Positions 16,686 through 24,981 of a stretch of 64,000 nt of DNA are shown one piece after another. How positions within the stretch are numbered: position 1 is the first letter of the stretch; every line of letters starts with the position of its first letter. The stretch is from DATATV01 sp036268615 (GTDB lineage: Bacteria > Actinomycetota > Actinomycetes > Mycobacteriales > Pseudonocardiaceae): contig DATATV010000065.1 in the NCBI GenBank assembly GCA_036268615.1, forward strand, positions 1 to 64,000. The letters run 5' to 3'. A program made the translations under genes and the position numbers. The notes beneath the pieces are model-generated. The model did not search any database, had not been told where the DNA came from, and saw nothing but the letters and a program-made list of their open reading frames with translations.

Positions 16686-18110
16686 TCAGCCAACCGACCG
16701 CGAATGCGCATCCAGCGCCAACGCGACCGCCTCAGTCACCTTCACCACATAACCGAGATCCAGCGACTCGTCCGGCACGTGCGCGTTGCTGTTGGGCCCG
16801 AGCGCGCCGGTGACGATGAACTGCGCCTCCGGGTACGCCTCGTGCAGCAGGCCCATGAACGGGATCGAGCCGCCGAGGCCGAGGGTCCGCCAGGGCGCGC
16901 CGAAGACCTCTTCGCCGGCCTGGTCGAGGGCCGCGCGCAGCCACGGGGCCGGTTCCGGCGCGTCCCAGCCGTCGGCGGACTCCACGCCGGACAGCTCGAT
17001 CTGCGCGCCGTAGGGCACCTCGGTGGTCAGTGCCCGGCGCACCGCGGCGAGCGCTTTCGCCGCGTCCGCGGTCGGCGGCAGCCGGAAGCTCAGGCACAGC
17101 GTCGTCCAGGAACGCAGCACGTTGCCGGCGTCGGCGGGCGCCGGCAGGCCGGCCGCGCCGATGATCGACAGCGTCGGCCGCCAGCTGCTGTTGAGGATCA
17201 GTTCGATCTCGTCGTCGCTGACCGTGCGCACCCCGGGGGTCAACGGCAGCCCCGCGGTGACCAGGCCGGGCGCGGTCGCGGCGGACGCGCGCGCCTCGTC
17301 CAGCCGGTTCGCCGGCACGGTCACATGCATCTCCGGGATCAGCACCTCGCCGGTGCCCGAATCCTCCAGTCGGTCCAGCAGCGTGCGCAGCACCCGGAAC
17401 GAGCTGGGCACGATCCCGCTCGCGATGCCCGAGTGCTGAGCAACGTCGAGCACCTTCGCGGTGACGTTGACCTGCACCATGCCGCGCAGCGACGTGGTCA
17501 GCCACATCCGGTCGTAGTCACCGGCCCCGGAGTCCAGGCAGACCACCAGCGACACCGCACCCAGCCGCGGCCGCAGGTGCTCCAGGTAGTCCGGCAGGTC
17601 GGGGCTGCCCGACTCCTCACCGGTCTCCAGCAGCACCACGCACCGCGCGTGCTGGCCGCCGCTGGCCCGGACCGCCTCGATGGCCGCGGTCGCCGCGTAA
17701 CCGGCGTAGCCGTCGTCGGCCGCGCCCCGCCCGTACAGCCGGCCGTCGCGGACCACCGGCGTCCACGCGTCCAGGCCCTCGGACCAGTCGCTGACCGGTG
17801 GCTGCTTGTCCAGGTGCCCGTAGAGCAGCACCGTGCCCACCGTGCCGGCGTCCTCGGTGGCCGGCACGTCCAGCAGCAGCAGCGGGGACCGGCCGTCCAG
17901 CGCGACCACTTCGACGCTCGTCTCGGGCAGTCCGCGGGCGAGCAGCCAGCCGCGCACGTGCTCGACGGCCGCGGCCAGGTGGCCGTTGGCCGCCCAGTTC
18001 GGGTCGAACGTCTGCGAAACGGCCGGGATGCGCACCAGCTCGGACAGGCTGGGCAGGATCTCCTCGTCCCACGTGCGGCGGACGGTACTGGTCAACGTGT
18101 CGCGGTCCAC
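16686..18110 (-). CDS. M20-family metallopeptidase / dipeptidase
   Basis: 474 residues with a complete M20 di-zinc site. The putative ligands are His99 (YGHLDKQ), bridging Asp132 (RGAADDG), catalytic Glu165 with Glu166 (ETGEESGSPD), Asp193 (CLDSGAGD) and a late His (FMGLLHEAYPEA). An inserted dimerisation domain lies at about residues 205-365. Family members hydrolyse dipeptides such as carnosine-like substrates, or N-acyl amino acids; this length and motif order suit the cytosolic non-specific dipeptidase-like class. GTG start 18110, with CAGGAT 6 nt upstream as a possible leaderless -10. Monocistronic. Confidence 0.92.
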   Translation of the reverse strand: MDRDTLTSTVRRTWDEEILPSLSELVRIPAVSQTFDPNWAANGHLAAAVEHVRGWLLARGLPETSVEVVALDGRSPLLLLDVPATEDAGTVGTVLLYGHLDKQPPVSDWSEGLDAWTPVVRDGRLYGRGAADDGYAGYAATAAIEAVRASGGQHARCVVLLETGEESGSPDLPDYLEHLRPRLGAVSLVVCLDSGAGDYDRMWLTTSLRGMVQVNVTAKVLDVAQHSGIASGIVPSSFRVLRTLLDRLEDSGTGEVLIPEMHVTVPANRLDEARASAATAPGLVTAGLPLTPGVRTVSDDEIELILNSSWRPTLSIIGAAGLPAPADAGNVLRSWTTLCLSFRLPPTADAAKALAAVRRALTTEVPYGAQIELSGVESADGWDAPEPAPWLRAALDQAGEEVFGAPWRTLGLGGSIPFMGLLHEAYPEAQFIVTGALGPNSNAHVPDESLDLGYVVKVTEAVALALDAHSRSVG

Positions 18111-18541
18111 GACGTGATCCTGTCATCCGGCCGGGCCCGCGCGCACCCCCGGCCGGCCCCGGCCGACCGACGACCCGCGGCGCGGCCGGCAGCCGAGTGA
18201 ATATTTGCCAGTTGGGCCGATGTGGTGAAGGCCACGCTCGTTGTCTCCGGCCTCCGTCACCCGTTCGACGGATGGCCCCAACCAGCGTGGACGAGCCGAA
18301 CATTTGTCGCCCTACGTTTGGTCTTCCAACCGTTTGTGCAGTTCAGCGGGATTGTGGCGGGTCAGGAAACCACCCGGCGGCGTAGGGATGTGGGCCAGGT
18401 CATGTCAGGATGGTGATGAACCGTCAGTGTCGATGGATGTCCGTCCGCTCCTCAACCGGGGAACGGCGGTAGCTGTTGGCATGGCCGCGGGTGGCCGTCA
18501 CGAGCGGCCCGCGTGGCCCCGTGAACGAGGAGACTCCAACC
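18111..18541. other. 431-nt divergent intergenic region before the bkd operon
   Basis: No gene recognised. It should contain the promoters of the M20 gene (close to 18120) and of the dehydrogenase operon. I see no clear palindromic operator. GAGGAG at 18527-18532 is the ribosome site for the E1 alpha gene. Confidence 0.4.
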
Positions 18542-19753
18542 ATGTCGTCCCCAGAGCAATGGACGCCAGCTCAACCGGCCGGCGCACCGGCCGCTACCGC
18601 TGCCCGACCTACCACGGAACAGGTGATCGCCGGCTTGCGTGCGACGAGTGAAGGCGGCGCAGACCTTGTGCAGCTGCTCACCCCTGAAGGGGAGCGGGTC
18701 ACGCACCCCGACTTCGACATCGACATCTCCGCCGCGCAACTGTGCGACCTCTACCGGGACATGGTCCTGGTACGGCGGATAGACCGCGAGGCCAACGCCC
18801 TGCAGCGGCAGGGCCAGCTGGGCATCTGGGTGCCGCTGTTGGGCCAGGAAGCCGCGCAGATCGGCTCCGGCCGGGCCCTCAAAACGCAGGACATGGCGTT
18901 CCCCAGTTACCGCGAGCACGGCGTCGCGTGGACCCGGGGCGTGCCGCCGACCGACCTGATCGGCCTGTTCCGCTGCGTCGACCACGGCTCGTGGGATCCG
19001 ATCGCCACTCGGTTCGGCCTCTACACCATCGTGATCGGCAACCAGGTGCTCAACGCCGCCGGTTATGCGATGGGCCAGCGCTTCGACGGCAAGGTGGGCG
19101 GCGACCCGAGGGACGAGTCGACCGACGAGGCGACCATCGTCTACTTCGGTGACGGCGCGACCAGCCAGGGCGACGTGCACGAGGGCTTCGTCTGGGCCTC
19201 GGTCTACGACGCGCCGCTGGTGTTCTTCTGCCAGAACAACCAGTGGGCCATTTCCGAGCCGACCGAACGCCAGTCCAGGCTGCCGCTCTACCAGCGGGCC
19301 CGCGGCTACGGCTTCCCGGGCATCCGGGTCGACGGCAACGACGTGCTGGCCTGCCTCGCGGTCACCCGGTGGGCGCTGGACGAGTGCCGGCGCGGCAACG
19401 GACCGGTGCTGATCGAGGCGTTCACCTACCGGATGGACGCGCACACCACCTCCGACGACCCGACCCGCTACCGGCTCTCCGACGAGTTGGAGGCGTGGAA
19501 GCTCAAGGACCCGATCGAGCGGGTGCGCGTGCACCTGGCCCGCAACGGCCTGGCCGACCAGTCGTACTTCGACCAGATCCAGGCCGAGTCCGATCAGCTC
19601 GCCGCCGACCTGCGTGAGTTCACGGTGAATCTGCCCGAGCCCGATCCGGAGCGGATCTTCGCCAACGTCTACGCCGAGCCCAGCGCCGCGCTGGACGCCC
19701 AGCGGGCCGAGTTCCTTGAGTACGCCGCCGGTTTTGTGGGAGGTGAGCACTGA
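18542..19753 (+). CDS. bkdA: Branched-chain 2-oxoacid dehydrogenase E1 alpha subunit
   Basis: 403 residues. The thiamine-diphosphate motif runs from GDGATSQGD near residue 204 to NNQWAISEP about 28 residues later. The phosphorylation-loop region YRMDAHTTSDDPTRYR matches E1 alpha proteins of branched-chain or pyruvate dehydrogenase complexes. E1 decarboxylates the 2-oxoacid and transfers the acyl group to E2 lipoate. Start ATG 18542 with GAGGAG 10 nt upstream; the frame is open to 18476, without a ribosome site. The stop overlaps the E1 beta ATG. Branched-chain specificity (as for M. tuberculosis BkdABC) is inferred from overall resemblance; pyruvate cannot be excluded. Confidence 0.93.
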   Translation: MSSPEQWTPAQPAGAPAATAARPTTEQVIAGLRATSEGGADLVQLLTPEGERVTHPDFDIDISAAQLCDLYRDMVLVRRIDREANALQRQGQLGIWVPLLGQEAAQIGSGRALKTQDMAFPSYREHGVAWTRGVPPTDLIGLFRCVDHGSWDPIATRFGLYTIVIGNQVLNAAGYAMGQRFDGKVGGDPRDESTDEATIVYFGDGATSQGDVHEGFVWASVYDAPLVFFCQNNQWAISEPTERQSRLPLYQRARGYGFPGIRVDGNDVLACLAVTRWALDECRRGNGPVLIEAFTYRMDAHTTSDDPTRYRLSDELEAWKLKDPIERVRVHLARNGLADQSYFDQIQAESDQLAADLREFTVNLPEPDPERIFANVYAEPSAALDAQRAEFLEYAAGFVGGEH

Positions 19754-20811
19754 TGGCAACCCCCACCATCAGCCCCGCCGCGTCCGGTTCGGCCGGCGGC
19801 CAGGTGTCCGCGACGCCGGCGCCGCAGCAGAACGTGACCATGGCCAAGGCACTCAACATGGGCCTGCGCGCGGCGATGGAGGCCGACCCGCGGGTGCTCA
19901 TCATGGGTGAGGACGTCGGAAAGCTCGGTGGCGTCTTCCGGATCACCGACGGGCTGCAGAAGGATTTCGGCGAGCACCGCGTGCTGGACACGCCGCTGGC
20001 CGAGTCGGGCATCATCGGCACCGCGGTCGGCCTGGCCATCCGCGGCTACCGGCCGGTGTGCGAGATCCAGTTCGACGGGTTCATCTTCCCCGGCTTCGAC
20101 CAGATCGTCAGCCAGCTGGCCAAGATGCACTACCGCAGCCAGGGCAAGATCCGGATGCCGATCGTGGTCCGGGTGCCCTTCGGCGGCGGCATCGGCGCGG
20201 TCGAGCACCACTCGGAGTCCCCGGAGTCGTACTTCGCGCACACCGCGGGCCTGAAGGTGGTGTCCTGCTCCAACCCGATCGACGCGTACTGGATGATCCA
20301 GCAGGCCATCACGTCCGACGACCCGGTGCTGTTCTTCGAACCGAAGCGCCGCTACCACGAGCGGTCGGGCAAGGTCGAGCTGGACACGACCGCGGCCCCA
20401 CAGCAGCCCTTGTTCAGTTCGCGGGTCCTGCGCCCCGGGTCCTCGGTGACGGTGGCCAGTTACGGGCCCTCGATCCGCACCTGTCTGGACGCGGCCGCCG
20501 CGGCCGAGGAGGACGGGCGCAGCCTGGAGGTCGTCGACCTGCGCACGCTGTCCCCGCTGGACCTCGGTCCGGTGTTCGAGTCGGTGCGCCGTACCGGTCG
20601 GCTGGTGGTGGTCAGCGAGGCACCGAGTGAGGCGTCGGTCGCCTCCGAGGTGGCCACCCGGGTGCAGCAGGAGTGCTTCTACTCGTTGCAGGCGCCGGTG
20701 TTGCGGGTGACCGGGTTCGACACCCCGTACCCGCCCTCGAAGCTGGACGACGAGTTCCTGCCCAACATCGACCGGGTGCTTGACGCCGTCGACCGCTCGT
20801 TGGCGTGGTGA
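19753..20811 (+). CDS. bkdB: Branched-chain 2-oxoacid dehydrogenase E1 beta subunit
   Basis: 352 residues. About 27 N-terminal residues are Ala/Pro/Ser-rich, then the transketolase-like fold begins (VTMAKALNMGLRAAMEADPR, MGEDVGKLGGVFRIT, EIQFDGFIFPGFDQIVSQ). E1 beta contributes to the thiamine site and lipoyl-domain docking, forming an alpha2beta2 heterotetramer with the upstream product. The ATG at 19753 overlaps the E1 alpha stop codon (TGATG), which indicates coupled translation. The E2 gene follows after 9 nt. Confidence 0.95.
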   Translation: MATPTISPAASGSAGGQVSATPAPQQNVTMAKALNMGLRAAMEADPRVLIMGEDVGKLGGVFRITDGLQKDFGEHRVLDTPLAESGIIGTAVGLAIRGYRPVCEIQFDGFIFPGFDQIVSQLAKMHYRSQGKIRMPIVVRVPFGGGIGAVEHHSESPESYFAHTAGLKVVSCSNPIDAYWMIQQAITSDDPVLFFEPKRRYHERSGKVELDTTAAPQQPLFSSRVLRPGSSVTVASYGPSIRTCLDAAAAAEEDGRSLEVVDLRTLSPLDLGPVFESVRRTGRLVVVSEAPSEASVASEVATRVQQECFYSLQAPVLRVTGFDTPYPPSKLDDEFLPNIDRVLDAVDRSLAW

Positions 20812-20820
20812 GCGCGGATC

Positions 20821-22245
20821 ATGCCTGATTTCAAGCGATTCATGCTGCCCGATGTCGGCGAGGGACTGACCGAGGCGGAAATCCTCGGCTGGCAGGTCAA
20901 AGCGGGTGACGAGGTCGCGGTCAACCAGATCCTGGTGGAGATCGAGACCGCGAAGGCCGCGGTGGAGTTGCCCTCGCCCTATGCGGGCACGGTGACCGAA
21001 CTGCTCGTGCAGGCCGGCCAGACGGTGGATGTCGGTGCACCGATCATTGTCATCGACATCGACCCCACGGGCGCGGCGCCGGCCGGCAACAACGGGTCCG
21101 GCGGCGGCTCTTCGGCGCCGACGATCGACCCGGACGCGGTGCCCAACCTGGTCGGTTACGGTCCGAAAGCCGGTGGGGTGCAACGCCGGGCGCGCAAGAG
21201 CCGGCAGCCGGTCGGCGCGACCGCGACGGTGACCGCCCCGGCCCCAACTCCGACCCCGGCCCCAACTCCGGCCCCGGTCGCCGTGGCTCCCGTCGCGGTT
21301 GCTCCGGCTCCGGTTGCTCCGGCTGCCGCGCCGTCCCGGGGCGGTTACGTGCCGCTGGCGAAGCCGCCGGTGCGCAAGCTCGCCCAGGAACTCGGCGTGG
21401 ACCTGTGGGACCTGTCCGGTTCCGGTCCGTCCGGGGTGATCACCCGGGAGGACGTGCAGCGCGCGGCCGAGCCCGAGCCGGTCGCCGCGACCGAGTTCGA
21501 CACCGGAACCGTTGGCGCACCGGGAGTTCCGGGTTATGACCCGGCGACCCGGGAACGGCGGGTGCCGGTCAAGGGCGTACGTAGGGCGACCGCGGCGGCG
21601 ATGGTGGCCAGCGCGTTCACCGCCCCGCACGTCACCGAGTTCCTCACCGTCGACGTGACGCCGATGATGGAGCTGCGGGCGAAGCTGAAGAACGATCCCC
21701 GGTTCGCCGGGGTGAAGCTGACTCCGCTGGCGTTCGCGGCCAAGGCGGTGTGCCTCGCGGTGCGCCGCACGCCGGATGTGAACGCGAGCTGGGACGAGCA
21801 GTCCGGCGAGATCGTCTACAAGTCCTATGTGCACCTCGGTATCGCCGCGGCCACCCCACGTGGACTGGTGGTGCCGAAGGTGCGCGACGCCGACCAGCTG
21901 GGACTGCGCGAACTCGCCCAGGCGCTGGAGACCCTGACCGGCACCGCCCGGGACGGGAGGACGACGCCGGCGGACATGCTCGGTGGCACGTTCACCATCA
22001 CCAACGTCGGCGTGTTCGGCGTGGACACCGGCACGCCGATCATCAACCCCGGTGAGTCGGCGATCCTGGCGTTCGGCGCGATCCGGGACATGCCGTGGGT
22101 GGTGGACGGTCAGGTCGTGCCGCGCAAGGTGTGTCAGCTCGCGTTGAGCTTCGACCACCGGGTGGTGGACGGCGAGCAGGGTTCGCGGTTCCTCGCCGAT
22201 GTCGGCGCGCTGCTGGCCGACCCGGCGAACGCCATCACGTACTGA
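20821..22245 (+). CDS. bkdC: Branched-chain 2-oxoacid dehydrogenase E2 (dihydrolipoamide acyltransferase)
   Basis: 474 residues in the classic E2 order. The single lipoyl domain spans residues 1-80 with lipoylated Lys45 (ETAKAAVELPSP). A Pro/Ala linker includes PAPTPTPAPTPAP near residue 140. A peripheral-subunit-binding domain (VRKLAQELGVDLWDLSGSG) lies near 182, and the acyltransferase domain is from about 245, ending in the catalytic SFDHRVVDGEQGSRF. It transfers the acyl group to CoA. No E3 gene follows, so lipoamide dehydrogenase must come from elsewhere. The last codons and stop are the first unit of a 15-nt tandem repeat. Confidence 0.95.
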   Translation: MPDFKRFMLPDVGEGLTEAEILGWQVKAGDEVAVNQILVEIETAKAAVELPSPYAGTVTELLVQAGQTVDVGAPIIVIDIDPTGAAPAGNNGSGGGSSAPTIDPDAVPNLVGYGPKAGGVQRRARKSRQPVGATATVTAPAPTPTPAPTPAPVAVAPVAVAPAPVAPAAAPSRGGYVPLAKPPVRKLAQELGVDLWDLSGSGPSGVITREDVQRAAEPEPVAATEFDTGTVGAPGVPGYDPATRERRVPVKGVRRATAAAMVASAFTAPHVTEFLTVDVTPMMELRAKLKNDPRFAGVKLTPLAFAAKAVCLAVRRTPDVNASWDEQSGEIVYKSYVHLGIAAATPRGLVVPKVRDADQLGLRELAQALETLTGTARDGRTTPADMLGGTFTITNVGVFGVDTGTPIINPGESAILAFGAIRDMPWVVDGQVVPRKVCQLALSFDHRVVDGEQGSRFLADVGALLADPANAITY

Positions 22246-22295
22246 GTCGTCACGTACCGAGTCAGCGGGTACCGAGTCAGCGGGTATCGAGTCCG
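22239..22295. repeat. 15-nt tandem repeat starting across the bkdC stop codon
   Basis: Units begin at 22239 (GTACTGAGTCGTCAC, containing the TGA stop), 22254 and 22269 (both GTACCGAGTCAGCGG) and 22284 (GTATCGAGTC...). It fills most of the gap to the convergent SCP2 gene. Confidence 0.85.
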
Positions 22296-22321
22296 GGTCG
22301 CCGGCCGGCGACTTCGGTAGG

Positions 22322-23011
22322 TCAGCGGCGTCCGGCGCGCGGCAGGTCGAACAGGCCGGTCAGGCCGGTGGCGAAGGCCAGGTCGCCGCGGACGCGGAGT
22401 TTGCCGGTCATGAAGAGCGTTGGCACCGAGGAGCTTCCGGTGATCAGTCGGAGAAAATCGGCCGGATGCATGGTGATGGTCACCCGGGCGTCCCTGGTCC
22501 GCTCCGGATTCACCGTGCACGTCCCGTTTTCGATCACGGTTTCATACCGGTCGTAGCCGCCCGAACCAGCGCCCTCGTAGAGCCGCCAGTGCACCACCGC
22601 GCGGGTGTTCGCGGCGCGGTCGGCGCGGAAATGTTCGCTCATTCGCCGGAAGATCTCGTCGAGAATCCGCGCACGTAGACGGGGGTGCGCCATGAGCGCG
22701 ACGAGCTGATCGGCAGACGCGGAGGAAATGAGCCGGGCGAAGTCGTTCGCGCCCATCTTGGTCAGATCGAGGTCCGCGCCACCGGCCGCGAGTCGGTCGA
22801 TCGCGGCCAGCAGCCGGACGAACAGGCCCGGGTTGAGCTTGCCCGGGTCGATCGCGGCGCCGAGCTCGTTGATGTCCGTCGTAGCCAGTTGCTGGTCCGT
22901 CGGGTCGATGCGTTCCAGCAGGTCGACAAGCTCCGCCGGGCGGAGGCTCGCCATTGACTCCAGCGCGGTGCCGGCTGCCGCCGAAGCCGCGCTCGCCTTG
23001 GAGTTGACCAT
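22322..23011 (-). CDS. SCP2 sterol-transfer-family protein
   Basis: 229 residues. The C-terminal ~120 residues have the SCP2 fold pattern (VVHWRLYEGAGSGGYDRYETVIENG, ARVTITMHPADFLRLITGSS, FMTGKLRVRGDLAFATGL), which forms a lipid- or acyl-CoA-binding tunnel. The N-terminal 110 residues are helical and repeat a D-hydrophobic pattern without a known domain. ATG 23011 has GGGGAGG 5 nt upstream. A pair of TAC-N6-GTA operators lies 18-47 nt before the start and is shared with the divergent TetR gene. A role in binding fatty acyl or sterol intermediates of the local beta-oxidation set is inferred. Confidence 0.88.
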   Translation of the reverse strand: MVNSKASAASAAAGTALESMASLRPAELVDLLERIDPTDQQLATTDINELGAAIDPGKLNPGLFVRLLAAIDRLAAGGADLDLTKMGANDFARLISSASADQLVALMAHPRLRARILDEIFRRMSEHFRADRAANTRAVVHWRLYEGAGSGGYDRYETVIENGTCTVNPERTRDARVTITMHPADFLRLITGSSSVPTLFMTGKLRVRGDLAFATGLTGLFDLPRAGRR

Positions 23012-23028
23012 GCTGACCTCCCCGTTTA

Positions 23029-23058
23029 TTACTCGCAGGTAAGGCTACGGACGAGTAG
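23029..23058. promoter_or_regulatory. Paired palindromic operator, fatty-acid regulon site A
   Basis: Two 14-bp palindromes, TTACTCGCAGGTAA (23029-23042) and CTACGGACGAGTAG (23045-23058), with centres 16 bp apart. It lies between the SCP2 gene and the divergent TetR gene. The same type of pair, with the same 16-bp spacing, lies between fabG4 and fadA2. Confidence 0.75.
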
Positions 23059-23124
23059 ATATTTCGGCAACCGGAACCGGTACGCTGATCCATCTTGAGC
23101 GGAACTCCGCCGGAGAGGATGCCA

Positions 23125-23805
23125 ATGTCGGTGCCGAGACGGGACCCCCAGGAGCGTGGCAAGCGTCTGCCGCGCGCCGTGCGCGAGAAGCAGATACTCG
23201 ACGCCGCGGTCACCGTGTTCTCCCGCAATGGCTATCACTCGGCCTCCATGGACGAGATCTCCGAAGTGGCGGGCATTTCCAAGCCGATGATCTACGCCTA
23301 TCTCGGGTCCAAGGAGGACTTGTTCTCGGCGTGCATTCATCGAGAGGCCGGTGAATTACTCGACGCCGTTGTCGCTGGGATCGAGCCGGACCTCGCTCCG
23401 GATGTGCAGCTCTGGCACGGTTTGCGCTCGTTCTTCGGTTACATCGGCGCGAATCGGGAGAGCTGGCGGGTGCTGCACCGCCAGGCCGGTGCGCAGGGCG
23501 GCCCGTTCACCCAGGAGGTGACGGCGATGCGGCACCGCGCGGTGACGCTGGTCGCCGCGCTGCTGGTGCGCGCCGGCAGCGACGAGGGCATCGGCGAGGC
23601 GGCGTCCCAGTCCGGCGAGGCGCTCGCCGCGGCGTTGGTCGGTGCCGCGGAGTCGCTGGCCGACTGGTGGCTGGACCACCCCGACCAGTCCCCCGGCGCG
23701 ATCGCCGCGACCCTGATGAACATGGTGTGGTTGGGTTTCGGCGACCTGGTCGACGGCCAGGTGTGGCTACCCCCGTCCCGCTCCGGCGGCGAGACACACC
23801 CCTGA
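23125..23805 (+). CDS. TetR-family regulator, probable repressor of the local fatty-acid regulon
   Basis: 226 residues. The N-terminal HTH is ASMDEISEVAGISKPMIYAY after the helix VREKQILDAAVTVFSRNGYH. The C-terminal ligand domain contains AESLADWWLDHPDQSPGAIA. Start ATG 23125 has GGAGAGG 6 nt upstream; ATG 23119 and an open frame to 23095 are alternatives. It is adjacent to operator site A. The same 14-bp palindrome recurs before fabG4/fadA2 and fadE5, so the regulon assignment rests on shared operators and position. M. tuberculosis also has a TetR gene close to htdX-fabG4-fadA2-fadE5. The ligand is likely an acyl-CoA (inference). Confidence 0.88.
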   Translation: MSVPRRDPQERGKRLPRAVREKQILDAAVTVFSRNGYHSASMDEISEVAGISKPMIYAYLGSKEDLFSACIHREAGELLDAVVAGIEPDLAPDVQLWHGLRSFFGYIGANRESWRVLHRQAGAQGGPFTQEVTAMRHRAVTLVAALLVRAGSDEGIGEAASQSGEALAAALVGAAESLADWWLDHPDQSPGAIAATLMNMVWLGFGDLVDGQVWLPPSRSGGETHP

Positions 23806-23831
23806 CCACCCCGTCAACCCGGTTCCGAGCC

Positions 23832-23925
23832 CTGTGCACAGCCACCTGGTTGTCCACAGCCGACTCCGCGACCGCCCCCGAGCACCCCAAAAACAAACTA
23901 GGCTGACTCTCGGGGGGCGCCCCTG
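23832..23925 (+). promoter_or_regulatory. Composite DnaA-box/TAGGCT/GC-hairpin element, diverged copy 3
   Basis: CTGTGCACA (23832-23840) and exact TTGTCCACA (23850-23858) lie 18 bp apart. TAGGCT (23899-23904) starts 49 bp after the second box, and the GC-rich stretch CTCGGGGGGCGCCCCTGG follows. The layout matches the two better copies at 51728 and 60761, although the intervening sequence differs. Confidence 0.5.
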
Positions 23926-24047
23926 GCGGCGACGGACTTCAAAAATCGGAACAGCACGCCCGGGCTCGGGATTCGCGGGCGAGACGCCTCAGAGCCCGCA
24001 GGACCAACAGGACCAGTGTGGCACGCCGAGCCGACCACAATCCCTGA

Positions 24048-24980
24048 TCAGCCGGCGACGGTCCCCACCAGATGCGGCTTTCCGCTCTTCGCGCCACTCA
24101 AGGCGAACCCGAACCCCGAATCGCCGACCTCCGTGCTCAACGCCACCGTCCCGGGCAAACTGATCGGCCGCTTGAACCGAGCCTCTACCGTGCACGCATC
24201 AGGCAGTCGGGTGTCGAAAAAGGCCAGGCACCGCGCCAGCGACCACATGCCGTGCGCGATCGCCCTCGGGAAGCCGAACGGCTTGGCGCTCAACGCATGC
24301 AGGTGGATCGGGTTGTGGTCACCGGACACGTGCGCGTACCGCCGCCCGGTGTCCGCCGGCACCGGCCACACCGCGACCGGCCGCTCCGGCGAGGCCGCCG
24401 CCGAAGGGGCGGCAGCAGAAGGGGCCGCAGCAGAAGGGGCCGCCGCGGCAGGGGTGGCAGCAGAAGGGGCGGCAGCAGAAGGGGCGGCAGCAGATGCCGA
24501 ACCGTCCCGGCGCAGATACGTGCTCGCCTCGGTCCACACCAGCGCGCCGTCGACCCGGACCTCGGTCAGCACGTCGAACTGCTGCCCACGTTCGTGCGGC
24601 CGCAGGTTGTCCGCGCGCACCCGCAGCACCAGCGGTTCGTCCGCGCGCACCGGCCGCAGCCGGGTGATCCGGTTGGCCACGTGCACCAACCCGAGCAGCG
24701 GGAACGGGAAGTCCGCGTCGGTCATCAGCTTGGTCTGCAACGGGAACGCCAGCACGTGCGGGTATGTGACCGGTAGTTCGTCGGACACCCGGAACCCGCA
24801 GACCCGTGCGTATTCGGCCAGTTTCGCCCGGTCGGCGACCACTCCGGACTGCGCGTAGCCCGCCGCCGGCAACTCCTCGCCAGGCGACCGCCGCAGTCCG
24901 GACAGCGCGGCCTTCGCCAGCAGCGGCCCCAGGTTCGGCGCGCCGTCCACCTCACGCACGGTCACCTCACGTGATGTCAT
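24048..24980 (-). CDS. MaoC-like (R)-specific enoyl-CoA hydratase, HtdX-type
   Basis: 310 residues, a double-hotdog protein. The second hotdog carries the hydratase motif GDHNPIHLHALSAKPFGFPR with catalytic Asp/His, then AIAHGMWS. The first hotdog (residues 1-155) is non-catalytic. Between them lies a 30-residue Ala/Pro/Ser linker encoded by six 15-nt tandem units. It hydrates trans-2-enoyl-CoA to (R)-3-hydroxyacyl-CoA and would work with FabG4. The ATG 24980 lies 1 nt from the fabG4 stop, so it is the second gene of a fabG4-maoC operon. Gene order matches M. tuberculosis htdX (Rv0241c) and fabG4 (Rv0242c). Confidence 0.92.
   Translation of the reverse strand: MTSREVTVREVDGAPNLGPLLAKAALSGLRRSPGEELPAAGYAQSGVVADRAKLAEYARVCGFRVSDELPVTYPHVLAFPLQTKLMTDADFPFPLLGLVHVANRITRLRPVRADEPLVLRVRADNLRPHERGQQFDVLTEVRVDGALVWTEASTYLRRDGSASAAAPSAAAPSAATPAAAAPSAAAPSAAAPSAAASPERPVAVWPVPADTGRRYAHVSGDHNPIHLHALSAKPFGFPRAIAHGMWSLARCLAFFDTRLPDACTVEARFKRPISLPGTVALSTEVGDSGFGFALSGAKSGKPHLVGTVAG
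24403..24492. repeat. 15-nt minisatellite inside the MaoC gene
   Basis: Six consecutive 15-nt units of the type GAAGGGGCGGCAGCA, in frame, encoding an AAPSA-like repeat on the minus strand. Units 1, 5 and 6 are identical; units 2-4 carry substitutions. Confidence 0.85.
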
Positions 24981-24981
24981 C

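Noticed and set aside
24403..24492. CRISPR-like array
   Set aside because: The 15-nt units are contiguous without spacers and in frame within the MaoC gene.
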